A stretch of DNA of 64,000 nucleotides from contig JACPRZ010000016.1 in the NCBI GenBank assembly GCA_016193485.1, forward strand, positions 1 to 64,000. The letters are read 5' to 3'. The stretch comes from Bacteroidota bacterium. Its GTDB lineage: Bacteria > Bacteroidota > Bacteroidia > JACPRZ01. Both the position numbers and the translations under genes were made by a program. This document shows positions 26,595-35,022 of this stretch, piece after piece (position 1 is the stretch's first letter; the number at the start of each line of letters is the position of its first letter). A model generated the notes under the pieces. The model saw nothing but the letters and a program-made list of their open reading frames with translations. It searched no databases and had not been told where the DNA came from.

Positions 26595-26748
26595 GAACGG
26601 AAATAAAAAACAAGGATACGCAAAAAATCCCTACTTTTACCCGCAAAAATTAAACAAATATTCTAACCAATAACGAATACTGCGAATGATAGAATTAATT
26701 TATGAGATTCATTCGTTAAATTCGTATTAAAATTCGTAATTCGTAAAT

Positions 26749-29085
26749 ATGATAACACATGTATTGGGATTCCCGCGGATAGGAGCCAACCGCGAACTCA
26801 AGAAAGCGGTTGAGCAATATTGGTCCGGTAAACTTTCAAGGAAAGAGTTGCTTGAGATCGGGAAGATCATCCGCAAGAACAATTGGTTCCTGCAGCAAAA
26901 AACCGGGTTGAAACTGATTGCATCAAACGATTTTTCTTTTTATGACCAGGTGCTCGATACGATACTATTAACCGGTGCAATGCCGAAGAGGTATCATAAG
27001 ATGTATGCGGCCGAAGAAAATCAGAATCACCCGGTAGATACCTATTTTGCCATGGCAAGGGGTGTTCAGAAAAAGGGTTTCGATATTCCGGCAATGGAGA
27101 TGACCAAATGGTTTGATACCAATTATCATTATATCGTACCTGAACTTTCAAAAAAGCAGGTATTTAAACTTTCTTCTCCGAAAATTTTCGATGAATTTAC
27201 CGAAGCCAAAACACTCGGCATTCTTTCAAAACCGGTATTGCTTGGCCCGGTCAGTTTCCTGCTGTCAGGAAAAGAAAAGGAAGAACAATTCCACCGGCTT
27301 GACCTGCTCGATAAATTGTTGCCGGTATATAATGAAACCGTGAAGCGGCTTCTGGGTCTTGGGGCGCAATGGATCCAGTTTGATGAACCGTTCCTCGTCA
27401 CTGACATCGATACCAGAACCAAAGAAGCATATTCCTTTGCATACAGTAATATTGCTAAAAAAGGCGGGGACAAATTGAAAATCCTGCTTGCCACATATTT
27501 TGGCGGACTTGGTAAGAATTTGAAGTTTACCATGAAATTACCTTTCTCGGCTCTGCATCTTGATCTTGTACGCGATCCGGGCCAGTTAGATGAAGCAATA
27601 AGTGAATTACCTTCAGACAGGATTCTGTCCCTCGGTCTTGTTGACGGAAGAAACATCTGGAGGAACAATCTCGATAATTCATTATCGTACATTGAAAAAG
27701 CAAAAGCAAAACTCGGTGAAAACCGCATCATGATCTCGTCATCATGCTCCCTTCTTCATTCGCCCTGCGACCTTGATGGCGAGACCGAAGAGAAAGCGCT
27801 TCCATCAACCATAAAGAACTGGATGGCTTTTGCAAAACAGAAAGTTGAAGAAGTTGTCATTCTTGATGACCTGGTTTCCGGAAGACCATCTGTAAGGGCA
27901 ATTGAATTTTTAACGATTAACAGGGCAGCGGTACAGAGCCGGAAAAATTCCCCGCTTACCTTTAATAAAGCAGTTCGTGATCGTATCAGTTCTATTGTTC
28001 CTTCCGATTACAGGAGAAAAAACCCTTTTACTGTTCGCAAACAAAAGCAGCAGGAAGAGTTGCATTTGCCTTTATTCCCTACCACAACCATAGGATCTTT
28101 CCCGCAGACAAAGGAGGTCAGGGCTTGGCGGGCGCTGTTAAAAAGTAAAGAGATTACACCGGCAGAATATGAGAAGCGGATAAAAAATGAGATTACGAAT
28201 GCCATACACTGGCAGGAATCAATAGGCCTTGATGTTCTGGTGCATGGCGAATTTGAACGGAATGACATGGTGGAATATTTCGGTGAATTGCTGGAAGGAT
28301 TTGCATTTACAAAGAACGGATGGGTACAGAGTTACGGATCACGCTGTGTTAAACCACCGGTAATTTATGGCGATTTAAACCGGCCGAGAGAGATGACTAC
28401 CTCCTGGTCATCCTTTGCTCAATCACTGACAAAAAAACCGGTAAAGGGAATGTTGACGGGTCCTGTCACAATCCTCCAGTGGTCGTTTGTACGTGATGAC
28501 CAGCCGCGATCGGAAACATGCCGCCAGATTGCCCTTGCCATTCGCGATGAGGTCTGCGACCTTGAAAAAGCCGGAATTAAAGTAATTCAGATAGATGAGC
28601 CGGCATTGCGCGAAGGCCTTCCGCTTTGTAAGTCGGAATGGAAGGAATATCTTGACTGGGCAGTGAATTGCTTCCGCCTGAGCGCATCCGGTGTTAATGA
28701 TGGTACACAGATTCACACTCATATGTGCTATTCGGAATTCAATGATATCATCGGAAGTATTGCCGGCATGGATGCCGATGTGATTTCGATTGAGTCATCG
28801 CGTTCGCAGATGGAACTGCTCAATGCATTTTTTAAATTCAAATATCCGAACGACATTGGCCCCGGTGTATACGATATTCATTCCCCGCGCATACCTTCCA
28901 TGGAAGAAATGGTTGCCTTGCTGGAGAAAGCGATATCTGTTCTTAAACCCGGGCAGATATGGGTTAATCCCGATTGCGGATTGAAAACACGCGGATGGGA
29001 GGAAACAAAACAATCTTTGATAAACCTTGTTAAAGCCGCAAATGCAATGCGTAAAAATATCGGTGTAAACAGAAAAAAAGCATGA
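26749..29085 (+). CDS. metE: Cobalamin-independent methionine synthase MetE
   Basis: 778 aa, full length for the family. Transfers the methyl group of 5-methyltetrahydropteroyl-tri-glutamate to homocysteine, the last step of methionine synthesis, in the cytosol. The N-terminal barrel starts MITHVLGFPRIGANRELKKA. The C-terminal barrel begins near TTTIGSFPQTKEVR. The zinc ligands are all present: His658 and Cys660 (IHTHMCYSEF), Glu682 (ISIESSRSQ) and Cys743 (NPDCGLKTRGW), a constant 17-residue offset from the E. coli enzyme numbering as I recall it. No cobalamin or SAM riboswitch was recognised in the 154-bp leader. Followed after 17 bp by the reductase gene, so possibly co-transcribed. Confidence 0.97.
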   Translation: MITHVLGFPRIGANRELKKAVEQYWSGKLSRKELLEIGKIIRKNNWFLQQKTGLKLIASNDFSFYDQVLDTILLTGAMPKRYHKMYAAEENQNHPVDTYFAMARGVQKKGFDIPAMEMTKWFDTNYHYIVPELSKKQVFKLSSPKIFDEFTEAKTLGILSKPVLLGPVSFLLSGKEKEEQFHRLDLLDKLLPVYNETVKRLLGLGAQWIQFDEPFLVTDIDTRTKEAYSFAYSNIAKKGGDKLKILLATYFGGLGKNLKFTMKLPFSALHLDLVRDPGQLDEAISELPSDRILSLGLVDGRNIWRNNLDNSLSYIEKAKAKLGENRIMISSSCSLLHSPCDLDGETEEKALPSTIKNWMAFAKQKVEEVVILDDLVSGRPSVRAIEFLTINRAAVQSRKNSPLTFNKAVRDRISSIVPSDYRRKNPFTVRKQKQQEELHLPLFPTTTIGSFPQTKEVRAWRALLKSKEITPAEYEKRIKNEITNAIHWQESIGLDVLVHGEFERNDMVEYFGELLEGFAFTKNGWVQSYGSRCVKPPVIYGDLNRPREMTTSWSSFAQSLTKKPVKGMLTGPVTILQWSFVRDDQPRSETCRQIALAIRDEVCDLEKAGIKVIQIDEPALREGLPLCKSEWKEYLDWAVNCFRLSASGVNDGTQIHTHMCYSEFNDIIGSIAGMDADVISIESSRSQMELLNAFFKFKYPNDIGPGVYDIHSPRIPSMEEMVALLEKAISVLKPGQIWVNPDCGLKTRGWEETKQSLINLVKAANAMRKNIGVNRKKA

Positions 29086-29102
29086 AAAAGCAATGATTCG
29101 TT

Positions 29103-30185
29103 ATGTCAAAGTTTTATCCCTTAAAAGTACTTGAAATCACAAGGGAAACACCGGATTGCGTGTCGCTTGTATTGGAAATTCCGCCTTCTTTATCCGGAAT
29201 CTTTGCCTATAAACAGGGACAATATATCACCATCCGTAATGTGATTGACGGAGAAGAAGTACGCAGGTCGTATTCAATCAGCAGTTGTCCTTACTATGAA
29301 CGGGAATTCAGGATTGCGGTAAAAAAGGTCTCTGCCGGCAAACTCTCCCCTTTTATTAACGACAAATTATCGTCCGGGGAAAGTATTGAGGTAATGCCGC
29401 CTTCAGGAATTTTCTATTCAGAACTTAAACCCGAAAACAGGAAGGTCTACATTTTTTTTGCCGGAGGCAGCGGAATAACCCCCGTTATTTCAAACCTGAA
29501 AAGCATACTCCATGCCGAACCGTCCAGTTCCGTAATTCTCTTTTATGCAAACCGGGATAACCTGTCTGTGATTTTCAGGACCGTATTGGATGTGCTGAAT
29601 AAAAAATATGCTTCCCGTTTTAATCTGTATTATGTTTTTGATACGGATGAAAACACATTACCTGAATTTACCGGTCTGATGACAAAAGATAAAGCCGGGA
29701 TTCTGCTTGACAGGTATGTTCCGGCAAATTCGGAAAATGAATATTTCATCTGCGGTCCTCTTCCCCTGATGAATAATGTTAAGGCAGTTCTTGAAGAAAT
29801 ATGTATTCCTAAAGAGAAAATCCATATTGAATATTTTACCACGGCAATTGAAGATAACAGGAAAGCGGAATCTGCATTCCCTGAGGCCGGGGCGGTAAGA
29901 GAAATTGTAAGTAATGTAACCGTGTCGGTGGATGGTGTTAAAACCGTTTTCAACCTGATATCTTCCGGAAAAACCATTCTGGATGCTGCACTGGCAGCCG
30001 GTGCCGATGTGCCATTTTCCTGTAAAGGCGGTATTTGCCGGACCTGTTTTGCGAAACTTGTGCAGGGCGAAGTGAAGATGGAAAAGAATTTTGCACTTAC
30101 CGATGGGGAAATTGAGGGTGGTTATATACTGACTTGCCAGTCACATCCGGTAACTCCTAAGGTAGAGATTGATTACAGTAATTAA
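29103..30185 (+). CDS. FNR-type flavoprotein reductase with C-terminal 2Fe-2S ferredoxin domain
   Basis: 360 aa. The N-terminal FAD domain contains RRSYSISSCPYYE; the NAD(P) domain has FFAGGSGITPVIS and YFICGPLPLMNNVK. A C-terminal plant-type ferredoxin domain carries Cys307, Cys312, Cys315 and Cys345 (CKGGICRTC ... LTCQSHP), the full ligand set. This order matches the PaaE-type family of ring-hydroxylase and monooxygenase reductases and related general ferredoxin reductases. No oxygenase subunits lie nearby, so the electron acceptor is unknown and paaE is not asserted. The start ATG at 29103 is 17 bp after metE, and tdk follows after 15 bp, forming a compact cluster. Confidence 0.9.
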   Translation: MSKFYPLKVLEITRETPDCVSLVLEIPPSLSGIFAYKQGQYITIRNVIDGEEVRRSYSISSCPYYEREFRIAVKKVSAGKLSPFINDKLSSGESIEVMPPSGIFYSELKPENRKVYIFFAGGSGITPVISNLKSILHAEPSSSVILFYANRDNLSVIFRTVLDVLNKKYASRFNLYYVFDTDENTLPEFTGLMTKDKAGILLDRYVPANSENEYFICGPLPLMNNVKAVLEEICIPKEKIHIEYFTTAIEDNRKAESAFPEAGAVREIVSNVTVSVDGVKTVFNLISSGKTILDAALAAGADVPFSCKGGICRTCFAKLVQGEVKMEKNFALTDGEIEGGYILTCQSHPVTPKVEIDYSN

Positions 30186-30200
30186 AAGGATCTGACTAAG

Positions 30201-30806
30201 ATGTATCCGGAAAATCCTGAAAATTTCCAAACCCGCAGCGGATGGATTGAAGTCATCTGCGGTTCCATGTTTTCGGGGAAGACAGAAGAACTGATCCGCA
30301 GGTTAAAAAGGGCAATCATAGCAAAACAAAAAGTAAAAATCTTCAAACCGGTTATTGATAACCGGTACGCTTCTGAGAAGGTCGTATCGCATGATGCAAG
30401 GGAAATTGACTCGGTTGCCATTAAGACACCTTCAGAAATCCTTGCTGCATCCTCAAAAATGAATGTCATCGGCATTGATGAAGCCCAGTTCTTTGATGAA
30501 TCTCTTACGGGTGTCGTTACTCATCTTGCCAACCGCGGACTGCGGGTAATTGTTGCGGGGTTGGATATGGATTTTTCAGGTAATCCGTTCGGACCTATTC
30601 CCTCCCTCCTGGCAATAGCCGAGCAGGTGACAAAAGTTCATGCTGTTTGCATGCGCTGCGGGCAGCCCGCCCAGTATTCGCACAGGATCAGCGCTGATAA
30701 ATCACTGGTTATTATAGGCGAGAAGGACAAATATGAGCCGCTTTGCCGTACCTGTTACTCGGCTCTTTTTCCCCCTGCAATCAAATTAAAGAAATTAAGG
30801 GACTGA
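30201..30806 (+). CDS. tdk: Thymidine kinase
   Basis: 201 aa, normal for type II thymidine kinases. Phosphorylates thymidine with ATP in the salvage pathway. The P-loop is GSMFSGKT (21-28), the Walker B-like segment [10 protein letters not shown], and the zinc site is built from the CMRCGQPA and CRTCY cysteine pairs. The lasso region ([22 protein letters not shown]) is present. It lies in the metE-reductase-tdk-phosphoesterase cluster with short gaps. No unusual features. Confidence 0.96.
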   Translation: MYPENPENFQTRSGWIEVICGSMFSGKTEELIRRLKRAIIAKQKVKIFKPVIDNRYASEKVVSHDAREIDSVAIKTPSEILAASSKMNVIGIDEAQFFDESLTGVVTHLANRGLRVIVAGLDMDFSGNPFGPIPSLLAIAEQVTKVHAVCMRCGQPAQYSHRISADKSLVIIGEKDKYEPLCRTCYSALFPPAIKLKKLRD

Positions 30807-30816
30807 AATTTTTTTC

Positions 30817-31563
30817 ATGACTATCAAAACCATAACAATCCCCGATGTTCATGGTGAAACAACATGGAGGCATGTCATTCCGCTGGCCAACCGTTTTGAT
30901 AAGATTGTTTTCCTTGGGGATTATGCCGACAGTTTTTATCACAGGGATGATGAAATTCTGCAAAACCTCCTTAAGATAATTGACTTCAGAAAAAAACATT
31001 CCGGCAAAGTTGTTCTACTGCTCGGCAACCACGACCTTCATTACATTGAACCCGGTAACCTGAACATCAGGAGCACGGGATTCAGGAGGAGCATGGCCGG
31101 TGACCTGGAAAAATTGTTTTCTGAAAATAAGGAGATGTTCAGGGTTGCTTTTCAAATAAGGAGTTATCTGTGGACCCATGCCGGATTGTCGGCAACCTAT
31201 GTTGCGGAACGGTTAATGCCGCTGATGGTTTCCAACTCTTCTTATAGAACATTTTATGAAAACCGCTCACTTGATCTTATGTTGAACGCAATTTATGATT
31301 CACCTGACAGGGATGTATTGAACGACATCGGGAGAAAAAGGGGGGGCATCCATAACCGCGGTGGGATTTTCTGGGCTGATGCAACCGAAACATTATCCGA
31401 CCCATATCCCGGATGGCACCAGGTTGTCGGGCATACAAAGATGTTGGAACGACAGGTTATCCGGTTTAACGAATCCACCGGTATTACCTATTGTGAAACA
31501 AAGAGCAATGAAAATAAATTTCATGAGTTAGAGATTATTATTGAAGATCAAGATCGGGGATAA
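30817..31563 (+). CDS. Calcineurin-like metallophosphoesterase
   Basis: 248 aa. Metal-binding motifs are in order: DVHGE (from Asp10), GDYAD, GNHD and the later GHTK (VVGHTKMLER), with an additional histidine in WTHAGL. This is the layout of PPP-type phosphoesterases such as bacterial diadenosine-tetraphosphatase or Ser/Thr phosphatase relatives; the substrate cannot be named. No signal peptide, so cytosolic. It starts 10 bp after tdk and ends the cluster; a palindromic repeat follows at 31602. Confidence 0.88.
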   Translation: MTIKTITIPDVHGETTWRHVIPLANRFDKIVFLGDYADSFYHRDDEILQNLLKIIDFRKKHSGKVVLLLGNHDLHYIEPGNLNIRSTGFRRSMAGDLEKLFSENKEMFRVAFQIRSYLWTHAGLSATYVAERLMPLMVSNSSYRTFYENRSLDLMLNAIYDSPDRDVLNDIGRKRGGIHNRGGIFWADATETLSDPYPGWHQVVGHTKMLERQVIRFNESTGITYCETKSNENKFHELEIIIEDQDRG

Positions 31564-31601
31564 AAAATATTTTTATTATTGCCGGATTGACATTAAAAAC
31601 A

Positions 31602-31619
31602 TCCCGATGGCTACCGGGA
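31602..31619. repeat. Imperfect palindrome TCCCGATGGCTACCGGGA
   Basis: Member of the TCCCGATAGCTATCGGGA family. The flanks (from about 31590 to 31633) match the sequence joining the first and second TPR genes, so this looks like the 3' end of a lost cassette left of the array. Confidence 0.8.
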
Positions 31620-31641
31620 AACATATTGAATAATTAAAAAG

Positions 31642-33153
31642 TTGTTTCGTATTCGGTTATTCATTTTTTATTTTATGTTTCATGTTATTCATTTAACTGT
31701 AATTAACGTCATTATTTTGTATTCAATCAGGACGCTTTCGGTCTTGATGCCGATATTTATCGTCAGCAACTTCAGTGTTAATTATTGCTGTGGTCAGAAT
31801 TTAAAAATCGACTCCCTGACGTCTTTGCTGAGTACAAATCCTTCCGATACCGTACGGGTCAATGCACTTAATGAATTAGGACGGATGATTGTTTTTCAAA
31901 ATCCCGATTCTGCAATTACTTTAGGTTTAGAGGCATTGTTTTTATCGGAAAAGAACGGCTATTTACAGGGCGTGGGAATTTCTTCCCTGAACCTTGGTAT
32001 TTATCACAATATTTTAGGTGATCATTCCTCATCATTAAAATATATTTTCAAAGCGTTGGAAACATTCATACGCCTTCGGGATATTAAAAAGGTATCCGCT
32101 TCACTGGGTAACTTGGGAATTGTTTTTTCAGAGTCCGGTAAGTATTCCAAAGCGCTTGAATATTTTCTGTTGATCAATAAAATTGATGAAAAGTTACTAA
32201 AGGATGCTATACGTATGTCAGATTTTAATCTGGCTCGGAAGTGCCGCTTCGGTATTTCGTCCACCTATGGAAATATTGGAAATATTTTCAAAAACCAGGG
32301 AGATTATCCTAAAGCGCTTGAATATTATTTCAGAGCATTAAAAACAGCAAATGATATTGGTGATAAAACCGGAATTGCAAATCATAGCGGAAATATAGGT
32401 AATGTATTTGCCGAACAGAAGGATTACTATAATGCTTTAAGATATTATTTTAAAGCACTTGAAGTGAATAAGGAAATGGATAATATTCACGGAATAGCAA
32501 TAAAGTACGGAAATATCGGTAATATTTACTCTGCCACTGGTGATCTAAAAAAGGCGCTTGAATATTATTTCAAAGCGTTAAACATACATAAAGATATGGG
32601 TGATAAAAACAGTTTTGCGGTGGTTCTTGGAAATATCGGCTTGGTATATTTTAAACAAAAGCAGTATGATTTGGCTTCGGATTATTATATCAGGGCGTTG
32701 AAAACCGATAGAGAACTTGGTGATAGAAAAAGCATGGCCATAAACCTGATAAACATTGGGGATTTGTTCATTACTACCGGGCGGTTCCCGGAAGCAGAAG
32801 AAAATTTACTGAACGCATATCGGATAAGTGACAGTATAGGTGTGGTGGGCATTGTTGCTGGTGCGGAAGAATCACTAAGCCGGTTATTCGATACAACGGG
32901 GAGATATTTATCGGCATATGAACACTATAAAAGGTATAATGCATTAAAGGATTCGTTATTTAATGAATCAAAAAGTAAGGAAATCGGTAAACTTGAAGCA
33001 AAGTATGAGTACGATAAACAACAGGCGATAGCGGAAGCAGAGCATAAAAAAGAGATTGAACTAGCAGCAGAACGGGAAAAACGGCAGCGGATTTTTATTT
33101 ACCTGATAGCGGCAACAGAAGAATATTATCGTTATTCAGAAAAAAATGGTTGA
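31642..33153 (+). CDS. TPR sensor paralogue 1, degenerate at both ends
   Basis: 503 aa from a TTG at 31642. Compared with the next gene the natural start would be at 31633, but there ATT replaces ATG. A membrane/signal segment (about 1-50, ending CCGQN) precedes about seven TPR units of the form GNIGNIFKNQGDYPKALEYYFRALK, then a charged helix shared with the paralogues (KYEYDKQQAIAEAEHKKEIE). The next part, a transmembrane helix in the other copies, is missing: a deletion of about 65-70 bp between two GGCA sites shifts the frame and the protein ends ATEEYYRYSEKNG. The lost tail is still readable in another frame to 33298. Likely a silent or decaying cassette. TPRs mediate protein contacts; no ligand is known. 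Confidence 0.75.
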   Translation: MFRIRLFIFYFMFHVIHLTVINVIILYSIRTLSVLMPIFIVSNFSVNYCCGQNLKIDSLTSLLSTNPSDTVRVNALNELGRMIVFQNPDSAITLGLEALFLSEKNGYLQGVGISSLNLGIYHNILGDHSSSLKYIFKALETFIRLRDIKKVSASLGNLGIVFSESGKYSKALEYFLLINKIDEKLLKDAIRMSDFNLARKCRFGISSTYGNIGNIFKNQGDYPKALEYYFRALKTANDIGDKTGIANHSGNIGNVFAEQKDYYNALRYYFKALEVNKEMDNIHGIAIKYGNIGNIYSATGDLKKALEYYFKALNIHKDMGDKNSFAVVLGNIGLVYFKQKQYDLASDYYIRALKTDRELGDRKSMAINLINIGDLFITTGRFPEAEENLLNAYRISDSIGVVGIVAGAEESLSRLFDTTGRYLSAYEHYKRYNALKDSLFNESKSKEIGKLEAKYEYDKQQAIAEAEHKKEIELAAEREKRQRIFIYLIAATEEYYRYSEKNG

Positions 33154-33298
33154 ACAGAAACAGGAAGAAATACTTGCGAGTATCCGGTATGCAAGAAGGA
33201 TACAAAATGCGATGTTGCCAACGGAGAAGTATCTTGAGCGGATATTCAAAAAGACAATGAAAAACATCCCGATGGCTATCGGGACACAGATTGAATAA
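33113..33298 (+). pseudogene. Out-of-frame 3' remainder of TPR paralogue 1
   Basis: In the frame ending TAA at 33296-33298 the sequence reads QQKNIIVIQKKMVEQKQEE, then ILASIRYARRIQNAMLP and TEKYLERIFKKTMKN, as in the other paralogues. It is cut off from its gene by the upstream deletion. The last residues (IPMAIG) come from a palindromic repeat. Confidence 0.75.
33267..33284. repeat. Palindrome TCCCGATGGCTATCGGGA at cassette junction
   Basis: Same family as 5161-5178; translated at the end of TPR copy 1 and lying 14 bp before the ATG of copy 2. Confidence 0.85.
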
Positions 33299-34998
33299 TG
33301 AAAAAGTTGTTTTGTAACCGGTTATTCATTTTTTATTTTATGTTTCATGTTATTCATTTAACTGTATTTAACTTCATTCTACTTTATTCTATCAAGACGC
33401 TTTCGGTCTTGATGCTGACATTTATCGTCAGCATATTCTATGTTCATTATTCCTTTGGACAAAATTCAAAAATTGACTCAATGACCGAACGCCTCCGTAT
33501 GGAGATCCACGACACCGTCCGGATAAACATCCTGAATGCACTCGCTTGGGAATTCTGTTATTCCAACCCCGATACATCTATCCTTTTAAGCACACTTGCC
33601 TTGAAGATTTCCGGAAAACTGGCTGGATCAGGCAATAGTCAAACTTCAAATGTTTTTATTGCATCCACATATCATAATCTAGGATCATTTTATTACCTTA
33701 AAGGTAATTATCTGCTTTCCCTTGATTACTTCTTCAAAGCGCTTGGTATTTGGAGACAAAATATGGAGAAGAATCCGCAATCTTCTACCGATATGGAGTC
33801 ATTAGCGAGCACTTTATGTAACATCGGAAATGTTTACCTGGTCCAGGCCGATTACCCCAAAGCGCTGAAATACTACTACCAGGCGTTGAATATTGATGAA
33901 AAGCGCGATGATAAGTTTGGAATTGCTTCTGATTTCGGAAACATCGGAATTATTTATAAAAAACAAAACGATTATACCAGGGCAATGGAATATTATTCCA
34001 AAGCGTTAAAAATGAATGAAGATGTTGGCGATAAAAACGGTATGGCAATTCAACTTGGAAACATTGGAATTGTCTATACAGATAAGGCCGGTTATTCCAA
34101 AAATCATGGAGATATGGAGGATGCAAACCTGAATTTCGGTAAAGCGTTGGAATTTCAGTTAAAAGCATTAAAAATTGACGAAGAAATAAATGATAAAACC
34201 GGAATGGCTATTGACCTTGATAATATCGGGGTAATTTATGTGAAACTTGCTGAAGCCGGCCCGGCTGAGCAAATTCATACAGGAAGCGTAACTGATTCTT
34301 TGCTGAGAATTGCACTGGGTTATTACTTCAAATCATTAAAAATGAAGGAAGAAATTGGCGATCAGTACAGCATTGCAAATACACTCGGCAACATCGGATC
34401 GCTTTACACATCACTGTTAGGTAATAAATATTCATCTGCCGTTGTGCCATCGGGTGATTTATCGGTAAAACCTGAAGAGTTCCTGAAAAAAGCGCTGGAA
34501 ATCTCAACTGAAATAAACGCGTTGGATTTGCAAAGGAATATTCATCAATATTTCAGCGAACTTTATTATACGACCGGAAATTACAAGTCGGCACTCGATC
34601 ATTTCAAAAAATATCTTGTGGTTAAGGACAGTTTATTCAATGAGGACAAAAGCAAAGAAATGGGTAAACTTGAAGCCAAATATGAATACAATAAACAGCA
34701 GGCGGTTGCCGAAGCCGAACATAAAAAAGAGATTGAACTTGCCGGTGAACGGGAAAAACGGCAGCGGGTTTTTATTTACCTGATAGCGGCAGTTGCTGTG
34801 GCAGCAGCAGTAATTGCGTTCATTATTTTTCGTTCCCTGAAAATCACAAAACGGCAGAAGAATATCATCATTGTTCAGAAAAAACTTGTTGAACAGAAGC
34901 AGGAGGAAATACTTGCGAGTATCCGGTATGCAAGAAGGATACAAAATGCGATGTTGCCAACGGAGAAGTATCTGGAGCGTATATTCAAAAGTCAATGA
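33298..34998 (+). CDS. TPR-transmembrane sensor paralogue 2, lacks output domain
   Basis: 566 aa. The start ATG overlaps the remnant stop of copy 1 (TAATG). The N-terminal hydrophobic segment is nearly identical in DNA to copy 1. TPR units run about 110-440 (CNIGNVYLVQADYPKALKYYYQAL and similar). Then comes the shared helix (EYNKQQAVAEAEHKKEIELA), a transmembrane helix (IYLIAAVAVAAAVIAFIIF), a coiled coil and the sequence ILASIRYARRIQNAMLP, TEKYLERIFKSQ, then stop. In full-length relatives this last motif leads straight into a SpoIIE-type PP2C phosphatase. Here that domain is absent. Orientation would place the TPRs in the periplasm and the coiled coil in the cytosol. Confidence 0.85.
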   Translation: MKKLFCNRLFIFYFMFHVIHLTVFNFILLYSIKTLSVLMLTFIVSIFYVHYSFGQNSKIDSMTERLRMEIHDTVRINILNALAWEFCYSNPDTSILLSTLALKISGKLAGSGNSQTSNVFIASTYHNLGSFYYLKGNYLLSLDYFFKALGIWRQNMEKNPQSSTDMESLASTLCNIGNVYLVQADYPKALKYYYQALNIDEKRDDKFGIASDFGNIGIIYKKQNDYTRAMEYYSKALKMNEDVGDKNGMAIQLGNIGIVYTDKAGYSKNHGDMEDANLNFGKALEFQLKALKIDEEINDKTGMAIDLDNIGVIYVKLAEAGPAEQIHTGSVTDSLLRIALGYYFKSLKMKEEIGDQYSIANTLGNIGSLYTSLLGNKYSSAVVPSGDLSVKPEEFLKKALEISTEINALDLQRNIHQYFSELYYTTGNYKSALDHFKKYLVVKDSLFNEDKSKEMGKLEAKYEYNKQQAVAEAEHKKEIELAGEREKRQRVFIYLIAAVAVAAAVIAFIIFRSLKITKRQKNIIIVQKKLVEQKQEEILASIRYARRIQNAMLPTEKYLERIFKSQ

Positions 34999-35022
34999 AT
35001 AATACTTAACATAGATGGAATA

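Noticed and set aside
26595-26748. Riboswitch (B12 or SAM) before metE
   Set aside because: The 154-bp leader is A/T-rich with ATTCGTA-type repeats; no conserved riboswitch core or terminator pair was recognised.
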